5,488 bases of DNA from positions 1 through 5,488 of the forward strand of contig CAKZIX010000152.1 in the NCBI GenBank assembly GCA_936936565.1. The letters run 5' to 3'. The position numbers were made by a program, and so were the translations under genes. The DNA is from an uncultured Nocardiaceae bacterium (lineage in GTDB: Bacteria; Actinomycetota; Actinomycetes; Mycobacteriales; Mycobacteriaceae). Below, piece by piece: positions 1 to 4,851 of the stretch. Positions within the stretch are counted from its first letter, which is position 1, and each line of letters begins with the position of its first letter. A model generated the notes under the pieces. That model saw only the letters and a program-made list of their open reading frames with translations, did no database searches and was not told the DNA's origin.

Positions 1-565
1 CCAACCCTCGCCAATCGTGTGGTACCGATCCGACAGACGAAGCAGGCTAGCCGAGACTTGCGTGGCTACCGATCTAGCGGATGAACCCACACCACATGTG
101 TCCGGTGGCGAGTGTGAGATGATCTGCCATTGGTACGGCGCGACATCAGGTCGGTCAACGGGCAGCGTCCGACGAGGCGATGCCCGCCGCTTGCCGCGTC
201 ATGTTAGGTTTGACCCAACTTGGTACGTCTGGCGGCTGACACCACGGCTGACTTCAATCGACTGCGTGCGTTGAGGCGCGGCAAGGGGCACCAAGGCTGA
301 TCCGGTTTCGCAAGGTCGACCACAAAGGCCGCCGACGAGCAGATGGTTGCGGACATTGTCCGTGGTGCGGACGTGGTAGACGCGAATGCCGCTGATGGTG
401 GCCATGACCCGTTCACAGCGACTGACTGACACCTCGCGGGGAACCGCCTAGGTACTCGCTCAGAGTGTGGCACACGGATGGCTCCAGAACCGATGACCCT
501 GTGCAACGCAACTACGCCATCACGGTGATCTTGGTGGACACAGTGCAACCTTCAAACGACCTCGT
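1..565. other. Intergenic stretch with no supported gene
   Basis: I see no gene I can defend here. Open frames exist on both strands: one on the plus strand is open from the left edge to a stop at 272-274, and minus-strand frames cover 199-432 and 204-548. They overlap one another, match no family I recognise and have no convincing ribosome binding site. By eye the base composition is less GC-rich than the flanking operon and lacks its strong third-position GC bias. There is no tRNA-like cloverleaf, CRISPR-like repeat or insertion-sequence end. The stretch lies beyond the ilvC terminator. In mycobacteria serA lies downstream of ilvC on the same strand, so this may be the gap before such a gene outside the window; that is inference. 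Confidence 0.6.
130..158 (-). promoter_or_regulatory. Possible minus-strand promoter reading out of the left edge
   Basis: On the minus strand TTGACC (158-153) matches five of six bases of the -35 consensus. A 17-nt spacer separates it from TACCAA (135-130), a weak -10 that has the leading TA but lacks the final T. If real, it would start transcription near 120-124 and read leftward out of the window, where a gene such as serA would be expected from mycobacterial gene order. No start codon and ribosome binding site of a recognisable protein are visible before the edge. It is offered only as a candidate. Confidence 0.2.
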
Positions 566-596
566 GCCCCCGCCGGGATTGCTGCCCGGCGGAGGC
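566..596 (-). terminator. Terminator hairpin downstream of ilvC
   Basis: An inverted repeat, 566-577 against 585-596, encloses a 7-nt loop (578-584). The core arms CCGCCGGG and CCCGGCGG pair perfectly over 8 bp. The outer part adds three G-C pairs and one pair that is G-U in the minus-strand RNA but C-A in the plus-strand RNA, so the helix is better formed in transcripts of the ilvBNC strand. It begins 38 nt after the ilvC stop codon. Only a poor U-run follows, as is common for actinobacterial terminators, so it may work as a U-less hairpin terminator or as a 3'-end stabiliser of the operon mRNA. Confidence 0.7.
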
Positions 597-634
597 CCGA
601 TTAACAAGGTCGGATGTACCCGATGTGCGCGGAT

Positions 635-1648
635 TTACGCGGTCTCGGTGATCGGCCGATCCACCCAGCTCATCAGCCCACGCAGCTTCGCACCGGTGAC
701 CTCGATCGGGTGCTCGGCGTTCTCCTTGCGGAGCTGCTCGAGTTCCTTGTTGCCACCCTCGACGTTGGCGACCAAGCGCTTCACGAACTCGCCCGACTGG
801 ATGTCGGCCAGGATCGCCTTCATGCGCTCCTTGGTGTCGGCGTCGATGACGCGCGGGCCCGACAGGTAGCCACCGAACTCGGCGGTGTCGGACACCGAGT
901 AGTTCATCCGAGCGATGCCGCCTTCGTACATCAGATCCACAATCAATTTCAGCTCGTGGAGCACCTCGAAGTAGGCCATCTCCGGCGCGTAACCCGCCTC
1001 GACCATGACCTCGAAGCCCGTCTTCACCAATTCCTCGGTGCCGCCGCACAAAACGGCCTGCTCACCGAACAAATCAGTCTCGGTCTCTTCCTTGAACGTC
1101 GTCTTGATGACGCCGGCGCGGGTGCCGCCGATGGCCTTGGCGTAGGACAGCGCGAGCGCCTCGCCCTCACCCTTGGGGTCCTGGGCGACGGCGATCAGCG
1201 CGGGCACACCCTTGCCGTCGACGAACTGACGGCGCACGAGGTGGCCGGGGCCCTTGGGGGCGACCATGCCGACGGTGACGAACTCCGGTGCCTTGATCAG
1301 GCCGAAGTGGATGTTCAGGCCGTGGCCGAAGAACAGGGCGTCGCCGTCCTTCAGGTTCGGCTCGATGTCCTCGGTGAAGATCTGCGCCTGCGCGGTGTCG
1401 GGCGCGAGCAGCATGATCACATCGGCCCAGGCAGCCACTTCACTCGGCGTGCCGACGGAAAGGCCCTGCTCCTCGGCCTTGGCGCGGCTCTTGGAGCCTT
1501 CCTTGAGGCCGATCTTCACCTCGACGCCCGAATCACGCAGGCTCAGCGAGTGCGCGTGACCCTGGCTGCCGTAGCCGATGACCGCGACCTTGCGGCCCTG
1601 AATGATCGACAGGTCGGCTGCGTCGTCGTAGAACATCTCGACTGCCAC
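635..1648 (-). CDS. ilvC: Ketol-acid reductoisomerase (NADP+), class I
   Basis: This cytoplasmic enzyme rearranges and reduces 2-acetolactate or 2-aceto-2-hydroxybutyrate to the dihydroxyacid, using NADPH and Mg2+; it is the second common step of valine and isoleucine synthesis. The product is 337 residues, the usual class I length. The N-terminal Rossmann domain has GYGSQG (25-30). The following loop, around residues 47-54, carries lysines and serines typical of NADPH preference. Catalytic His109 lies in FFGHG and Lys132 in APKGPGH. The C-terminal knotted domain keeps the metal ligands Asp192 and Glu196 (DLFGE) and Glu228 and Glu232, plus substrate-binding Ser253. I chose the GTG at 1648 because AAAGGAGA lies 6 nt upstream and the protein then begins MAVEMFYDD, as in homologs; a longer frame up to 1714 would run into ilvN. 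It is last in the ilvBNC operon, 16 nt after ilvN. Identification is near certain. Confidence 0.98.
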   Translation of the reverse strand: MAVEMFYDDAADLSIIQGRKVAVIGYGSQGHAHSLSLRDSGVEVKIGLKEGSKSRAKAEEQGLSVGTPSEVAAWADVIMLLAPDTAQAQIFTEDIEPNLKDGDALFFGHGLNIHFGLIKAPEFVTVGMVAPKGPGHLVRRQFVDGKGVPALIAVAQDPKGEGEALALSYAKAIGGTRAGVIKTTFKEETETDLFGEQAVLCGGTEELVKTGFEVMVEAGYAPEMAYFEVLHELKLIVDLMYEGGIARMNYSVSDTAEFGGYLSGPRVIDADTKERMKAILADIQSGEFVKRLVANVEGGNKELEQLRKENAEHPIEVTGAKLRGLMSWVDRPITETA

Positions 1649-1654
1649 TGATTG

Positions 1655-1662
1655 TCTCCTTT
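1655..1662 (-). promoter_or_regulatory. Strong Shine-Dalgarno sequence of ilvC
   Basis: AAAGGAGA lies in the 16-nt ilvN-ilvC gap, 6 nt before the GTG at 1648. It settles the ilvC start on this weaker initiation codon and rules out the in-frame extension to 1714. It is the best ribosome binding site in the window, which suggests independent, efficient initiation at ilvC. Confidence 0.85.
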
Positions 1663-1664
1663 GA

Positions 1665-2168
1665 TTAACGGGTTGCGGTAATGGATTTGGGGCCGCGGCC
1701 CAGCGCCACGACACCGGACTGCACGATCTCGCGGATTCCGTAGGGTTCGAGCATCCGCAGCAGCGCGTCGAGCTTGGACCGGGTTCCGGTCGCCTCGATG
1801 GTCAGCGCGTCGGGCGAAACGTCGATCACCTTGGCGCGGAACAACTGCACGGTCTCGATGACCTGCGTACGCACGGTGGCGTCGGCGCGCACCTTGACCA
1901 GGATCAGTTCGCGGGCCACGGACGACTCGGCGTCCTGCTCGACGATCTTGATCACGTTCACCAGCTTGTTGAGCTGCTTGGTCACCTGCTCGAGCGGCAG
2001 ATCCTCGACGGACACGACGATGGTCATGCGCGAGATGTCGGGCACCTCGGTGCCGCCGACGGCGAGCGACTCGATGTTGAAGCCGCGCCGCGAGAACAGC
2101 GACGCGACGCGTGCGAGCACACCGGGTTTGTCCTCGACGAGCACGCTCAGGGTGTGGGTTGTCGTCAC
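1665..2168 (-). CDS. ilvN: Acetolactate synthase small (regulatory) subunit
   Basis: This is the regulatory subunit of acetohydroxyacid synthase. In this family it binds the IlvB catalytic subunit, raises its activity and confers feedback inhibition, usually by valine. The product is 167 residues, close to the mycobacterial length. The N-terminal ACT domain (about residues 5-80) starts with LSVLVEDKPGVLARV and continues with SRRGFNIESL. Asp13, Gly16 and Asn31 align with the effector-site positions Asn11, Gly14 and Asn29 of E. coli IlvH. The C-terminal ACT-like domain (about 85-160) carries VIDVSPDALTIEATG and GIREIVQSG. The start is a GTG whose last three bases plus one form the ilvB stop codon (GTGA, 4-nt overlap), so translation is probably coupled to ilvB. 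A GGAG lies 8 nt upstream, inside the ilvB end. Whether valine inhibits this particular enzyme cannot be read from sequence. Confidence 0.97.
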   Translation of the reverse strand: MTTTHTLSVLVEDKPGVLARVASLFSRRGFNIESLAVGGTEVPDISRMTIVVSVEDLPLEQVTKQLNKLVNVIKIVEQDAESSVARELILVKVRADATVRTQVIETVQLFRAKVIDVSPDALTIEATGTRSKLDALLRMLEPYGIREIVQSGVVALGRGPKSITATR

Positions 2169-4045
2169 TTTCCGTGCTCCATCGCTTCGTGGATGACGGC
2201 CGGCTCGGAGACGGACTCGTCCTCGTCGAACAGCGGCCGAATGCCACGTGCGGCCTGAATTTCGTCGTTGCTGGTGCCGGCGGCGACCATCGGCCACACC
2301 TGGGCGTCGGCGCCGACGATGAAGTCGATGACGACGGGACGGTCGTTGATTTCCTGCGCCTTGCGGATGGCCGGCTCCACGTCTTCTTCGCGCTCGACGC
2401 GAATTCCGTAGCAGCCCAAGGCTTCCGCCAGCTTGACGAAGTCCGGGATGCGCAGCGAGTGGGTGGCCAGGTCGGTGTTGGAGTAGCGCTGCTCGTAGAA
2501 CAGGGTCTGCCACTGGCGCACCATGCCGAGGTTGCCGTTGTTGATCAGCGCGACCTTGATCGGCACGCCCTCCACCGCGCAGGTGGCCAGCTCCTGGTTG
2601 GTCATCTGGAAGCAGCCGTCGCCGTCGACCGCCCACACTTCACTGTCGGGCATGCCCATCTTGGCGCCCATCGCCGCGGGCACGGCGTAACCCATGGTGC
2701 CCAGGCCACCGGAGTTCAGCCAGGTGCGCGGCTTCTCGTACTTGACGAACTGCGCCGCCCACATCTGGTGCTGGCCGACCCCGGCACAGTAGATCGCGTC
2801 GGGGCCCGCGAGGCGGCCGAGGGCGTCGATGACGAACTCGGGCGACAGCGAGCCGTCGCTCGGGGTGCCCCACCCCAACGGGTAGCTCGCGCGCACACCG
2901 TCGAGGTAGGTCGTCCAGTTCGCCACATCGATGGCGGAACCGGTGGCCTGGTCGGCCCGGATCGCCTCGATGAGCTCGACGATCACCTCTTTGCAGTCGC
3001 CGACGATCGGCACGTCGGCGTGCCGGTTCTTGCCGATCTCGGCCGGGTCGATGTCGGCGTGGATGATCTTGGCGCCGGGCGCGAAGGTGTCCAGTTTGCC
3101 GGTGACACGGTCGTCGAAACGGGCACCGAGGGTGATCAGCAGGTCCGATTTCTGCAGCGCGGCCACCGCGGCCACGGTGCCGTGCATGCCGGGCATGCCG
3201 TAGTTGAGCCGGTGCGAATCGGGGAACGCGCCCCGCGCCATCAGCGTGGTGACGACCGGAATGCCGGTCAGTTCGGCGAGTTCCCGCAGCTCGTCGGACG
3301 CATTGGACTTGATGATGCCGCCGCCGACGTAGAGCACCGGCGACTTGGCATCCATGATGAGCCGCGCGGCCTCGCGGACCTGCTTGCCGTGCGGCTTGGT
3401 GACCGGACGGTATCCGGGCAGCCGCATCTCCGGCGGCCACGAGAAGGTGGTGGTGGCCTGCAGCACGTCCTTGGGAATGTCGACGAGGACCGGGCCCGGG
3501 CGTCCGCTCGCGGCCAGGTAGAACGCCTCGGCCATGATCCGCGGAATGTCGGCGCCATCGGTGATCAGGAAGTTGTGCTTGGTGATCGGCATGGTGATGC
3601 CGGAGATGTCGGCTTCCTGGAAGGCGTCGGTGCCGATCATCGGCCGCCCGACCTGCCCGGTGATCGCGACGATCGGCACGGAGTCCATGTGCGCGTCGGC
3701 GATCGGGGTGACCAGGTTGGTGGCGCCAGGGCCGGAGGTGGCCATGCACACCCCGACGCGGCCGGTGGCTTGGGCGTATCCGGTGGCGGCGTGGCCGGCG
3801 CCCTGCTCGTGCCGCACCAGCACGTGGCGCACCTTGGTGGAATCGAACAGCGGATCGTAGACGGGAAGAATCGCACCACCCGGAATGCCGAATACGACGT
3901 CGACAGCAAGCTCTTCGAGCGAACGGACGACGGACTGCGCGCCCGTGACCCGCTCGGGGGCGAGTTGACGTCGAGGCGCTGCGGCGGGGGTCGGCTGCGG
4001 AGTCGCCTTCTTCGGCGGCCCGGGCCGGGCGGTTGGTGCGCTCAC
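2165..4045 (-). CDS. ilvB: Acetolactate synthase large (catalytic) subunit
   Basis: This catalytic subunit of acetohydroxyacid synthase (ThDP, FAD, Mg2+) condenses two pyruvates, or pyruvate with 2-ketobutyrate, in the first common step of branched-chain amino acid synthesis. The product is 626 residues. Residues 1-34 are a Pro/Ala-rich, probably disordered extension. The ThDP-binding N domain (about 33-200) carries Glu80, the cofactor-activating glutamate in RHEQGAGH, and GTDAFQEADI (138-147). The central FAD-associated domain spans about 225-360. The C-terminal ThDP domain (about 420-575) has the metal motif GDG (475-477) ending in Asn-Asn (502-503). Trp512 keeps the herbicide-site tryptophan, and Gly133 stands where Arabidopsis has Pro197, as I recall for the M. 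tuberculosis enzyme. The GTG at 4045 was chosen for AAGGA 9 nt upstream and for the MSAPT beginning shared with homologs; a TTG at 4081 would fall in the attenuator U-run. It is first in the operon, behind the attenuator. Confidence 0.98.
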   Translation of the reverse strand: MSAPTARPGPPKKATPQPTPAAAPRRQLAPERVTGAQSVVRSLEELAVDVVFGIPGGAILPVYDPLFDSTKVRHVLVRHEQGAGHAATGYAQATGRVGVCMATSGPGATNLVTPIADAHMDSVPIVAITGQVGRPMIGTDAFQEADISGITMPITKHNFLITDGADIPRIMAEAFYLAASGRPGPVLVDIPKDVLQATTTFSWPPEMRLPGYRPVTKPHGKQVREAARLIMDAKSPVLYVGGGIIKSNASDELRELAELTGIPVVTTLMARGAFPDSHRLNYGMPGMHGTVAAVAALQKSDLLITLGARFDDRVTGKLDTFAPGAKIIHADIDPAEIGKNRHADVPIVGDCKEVIVELIEAIRADQATGSAIDVANWTTYLDGVRASYPLGWGTPSDGSLSPEFVIDALGRLAGPDAIYCAGVGQHQMWAAQFVKYEKPRTWLNSGGLGTMGYAVPAAMGAKMGMPDSEVWAVDGDGCFQMTNQELATCAVEGVPIKVALINNGNLGMVRQWQTLFYEQRYSNTDLATHSLRIPDFVKLAEALGCYGIRVEREEDVEPAIRKAQEINDRPVVIDFIVGADAQVWPMVAAGTSNDEIQAARGIRPLFDEDESVSEPAVIHEAMEHGK

Positions 4046-4054
4046 TTTGCGGTT

Positions 4055-4059
4055 TCCTT
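4055..4059 (-). promoter_or_regulatory. Shine-Dalgarno sequence of ilvB
   Basis: AAGGA lies 9 nt before the ilvB GTG at 4045. It is downstream of the attenuator hairpin and not part of either arm, so the hairpin is expected to act on transcription rather than by hiding this site. Confidence 0.7.
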
Positions 4060-4079
4060 CGGTGCGGACGTGTAAACAC

Positions 4080-4114
4080 AAAAAAGCCCTCGTCAGCCTG
4101 TGGCTGATCGAGGG
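4080..4114 (-). terminator. Intrinsic terminator/attenuator in the ilvB leader
   Basis: In the minus-strand RNA, CCCUCG-A-UCAGCC (4114-4102) pairs with GGCUGACGAGGG (4098-4087). This gives a 12-bp helix with one bulged A (4108) and a 3-nt loop (4101-4099). It is followed by C and six U residues (4085-4080), the classical form of a Rho-independent terminator. It lies 36 nt after the leader-peptide stop codon and 34 nt before the ilvB start, so read-through is needed to express ilvBNC. The U-run exists only on this strand. With the Leu-Leu-Val-Ile leader peptide upstream, this is best read as a ribosome-controlled transcription attenuator. I could not identify a single convincing antiterminator helix by eye. 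Confidence 0.9.
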
Positions 4115-4115
4115 T

Positions 4116-4167
4116 GGCGCGTCGTGTCTGGCGAGTTGGCTACAACCGGCTCAGCGCGCGACGCGCC
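4116..4167 (-). repeat. 9-bp inverted repeat joining leader ORF and attenuator
   Basis: GGCGCGTCG (minus strand 4167-4159) is perfectly complementary to CGACGCGCC (4124-4116). The first arm covers leader codons 11-14; the second ends one nucleotide before the terminator hairpin. The enclosed segment can form a smaller helix, GGUUG (4147-4143) with CAACU (4138-4134). The long helix would stack next to the terminator rather than compete with it, so it could be a pause or protector hairpin sensed by the leader ribosome. The GC-rich setting makes chance complementarity possible. Confidence 0.45.
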
Positions 4168-4198
4168 GGCCGATTACGAGCAACTCTTTACGGTACAC
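4151..4198 (-). CDS. ilvBNC operon leader peptide (BCAA attenuator peptide)
   Basis: A 15-codon frame, GTG to TGA, encodes MYRKELLVIGRRVAR. Residues 6-9 are Leu-Leu-Val-Ile in a row (codons TTG CTC GTA ATC), and Val13 makes five branched-chain residues in 15. TTG and GTA are uncommon codons in GC-rich actinomycetes, which would sharpen stalling when charged tRNA is short. A hydrophobic Leu/Val/Ile block followed by Gly and basic residues resembles, from memory, leader peptides proposed upstream of ilvB in Streptomyces, and a 15-residue leader is described for C. glutamicum ilvBNC. There is no Shine-Dalgarno sequence; the predicted transcription start coincides with the GTG, so translation is probably leaderless. 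It is followed after 36 nt by the attenuator terminator. Its role would be to sense Leu/Val/Ile supply rather than to act as a protein. Confidence 0.85.
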   Translation of the reverse strand: MYRKELLVIGRRVAR

Positions 4199-4202
4199 GC
4201 GA

Positions 4203-4232
4203 TCGACGGTATGCGCGCGATGGCCGTAGAGT
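4203..4232 (+). promoter_or_regulatory. Possible divergent promoter for the PH-domain gene
   Basis: On the plus strand TCGACG (4203-4208) and TAGAGT (4227-4232), each matching four of six consensus bases, are 18 nt apart. They lie almost exactly opposite the elements of the ilvB leader promoter: each -10 overlaps the other strand's -35. A start near 4240 would leave about 56 nt of 5' leader before the GTG at 4296. The match is modest and the gene could use another promoter. Confidence 0.35.
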
Positions 4233-4235
4233 CAA
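4206..4235 (-). promoter_or_regulatory. Promoter of the ilvBNC leader transcript
   Basis: On the minus strand TTGACT (4235-4230) matches five of six bases of the -35 consensus. After an 18-nt spacer comes TACCGT (4211-4206), which has the key T, A and final T of a -10 element. The first base of the leader-peptide GTG (4198) lies 7 nt beyond the -10, just where a start site is expected. The position relative to the leader ORF and attenuator supports it; no transcript data are available to me. Confidence 0.7.
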
Positions 4236-4295
4236 ACCAGTGACTTCGCCGTCCCATTATGTGGGAACGTCCGGCGGTAATGCGAGGATGAAGGT

Positions 4296-4778
4296 GTGTC
4301 ATCACCACATCAGTCCGTGCCACCCGAAACATCGTCCCATACGGCGGACGGCGCAGGTCCATCGGCGCAGCCCACGGTGCCGGCGCGCGGGCGCCACGTC
4401 ATCCGGATCAACCGGCTGACGCTGCTGGCGACGGCAATGTTGCTGTTGTGCGCGAGCATTCCGATCTTCGGCTGGCCCGCCGGGCTGTTCTGGCTGGCGT
4501 TCATTCCGGTCGGCATCGCGTACTGGATTCTGCGGGTGCAGACGACGGTCACCGGCGACGGGCTCGAGGTCCGCACCCTGTTCGGCTCGCAGTCGGTGGC
4601 GTGGAGCGACATCAAGGGCGTTCGAATTCCCAAGCGTGGCTGGGTCCGCGCCGTGCGCACCGACGACAGCGAAGTGGCACTGCAGGCGGTCACACTGGAA
4701 CGGCTGCGCGAACTCGCGCTGGCCTCCGGTGGCCGCATCCCGGATCCCGTGCCGCCGCCCGCCGAGTCGCAGCAGTAA
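4296..4778 (+). CDS. Membrane-anchored PH-domain protein, Cfp6-like
   Basis: The 160-residue product has an N-terminal Ser/Pro-rich tail (1-35), two hydrophobic segments (about 41-58 and 61-80) ending in Arg80, then a bacterial PH-like domain (about 82-150) with VRTLFGSQSVAWSDI and a C-terminal SGGRIPDP. This arrangement and these motifs match, from memory, M. tuberculosis Cfp6 (Rv3004; low molecular weight antigen 6), which also lies divergently beside ilvB1. The predicted topology is a membrane hairpin with the PH domain on the cytoplasmic side. Its function is unknown; no enzyme motif is visible. The GTG at 4296 is the first start after an in-frame stop at 4278, with GAGG 8 nt upstream. 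Compared with Cfp6, which I recall as about 112 residues, this protein has a longer N-terminal tail. It lies between the two ilv arms, 73 nt before ilvD, and could share a transcript with it. Confidence 0.88.
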   Translation: MSSPHQSVPPETSSHTADGAGPSAQPTVPARGRHVIRINRLTLLATAMLLLCASIPIFGWPAGLFWLAFIPVGIAYWILRVQTTVTGDGLEVRTLFGSQSVAWSDIKGVRIPKRGWVRAVRTDDSEVALQAVTLERLRELALASGGRIPDPVPPPAESQQ

Positions 4779-4851
4779 CCTGCAGTTACCGCTGCCCTCG
4801 CCCCGTACCGATCGTGCGGACTGCTCTGCACCCAAGAATCGATATCAGCCC

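Noticed and set aside
2..274. Plus-strand frame open from the left edge to a stop at 272-274, possibly the end of a gene
   Set aside because: The translated composition (many Arg, Cys and Trp, no motif) and weak codon bias look non-coding.
199..432. Minus-strand frame of 77 codons with a GTG start (alternative ATG inside) and a CGRPC motif
   Set aside because: It has no good ribosome binding site, overlaps another frame (204-548) of similar quality, and matches no family I recognise. It is kept only as a remark on the unassigned region.
614..1651. Long plus-strand frame opposite ilvC
   Set aside because: It is an antisense shadow created by GC-rich codon bias; ilvC on the minus strand has all the family residues.
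2111..4075. Plus-strand frame of 654 codons opposite ilvB, and a second minus-strand frame (2640-4079)
   Set aside because: Both are frame shadows of ilvB with Arg/His/Gly-rich translations and no recognisable domain.
4070..4079. Short inverted repeat GTGTAAACAC between the attenuator and the ilvB Shine-Dalgarno, a possible operator
   Set aside because: A 4-bp arm with a 2-nt centre is too short to support an operator and matches no regulator site I can name.
4080..4200. T-box riboswitch as an alternative explanation of the ilvB leader
   Set aside because: There is no T-box consensus and the leader is too short for a T-box; the leader peptide explains the terminator better.
4174..4362. Minus-strand frame of 62 codons covering the ilvB promoter
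   Set aside because: It overlaps the promoter and the start of the PH-domain gene, is in a different frame from the leader peptide and has no ribosome binding site.
4240..4419. Plus-strand GTG frame that would begin at the predicted plus-strand transcription start (a possible leaderless ORF)
   Set aside because: It runs out of frame into the PH-domain gene, with an Arg/His/Cys-rich translation; the coincidence with the predicted start is probably chance.
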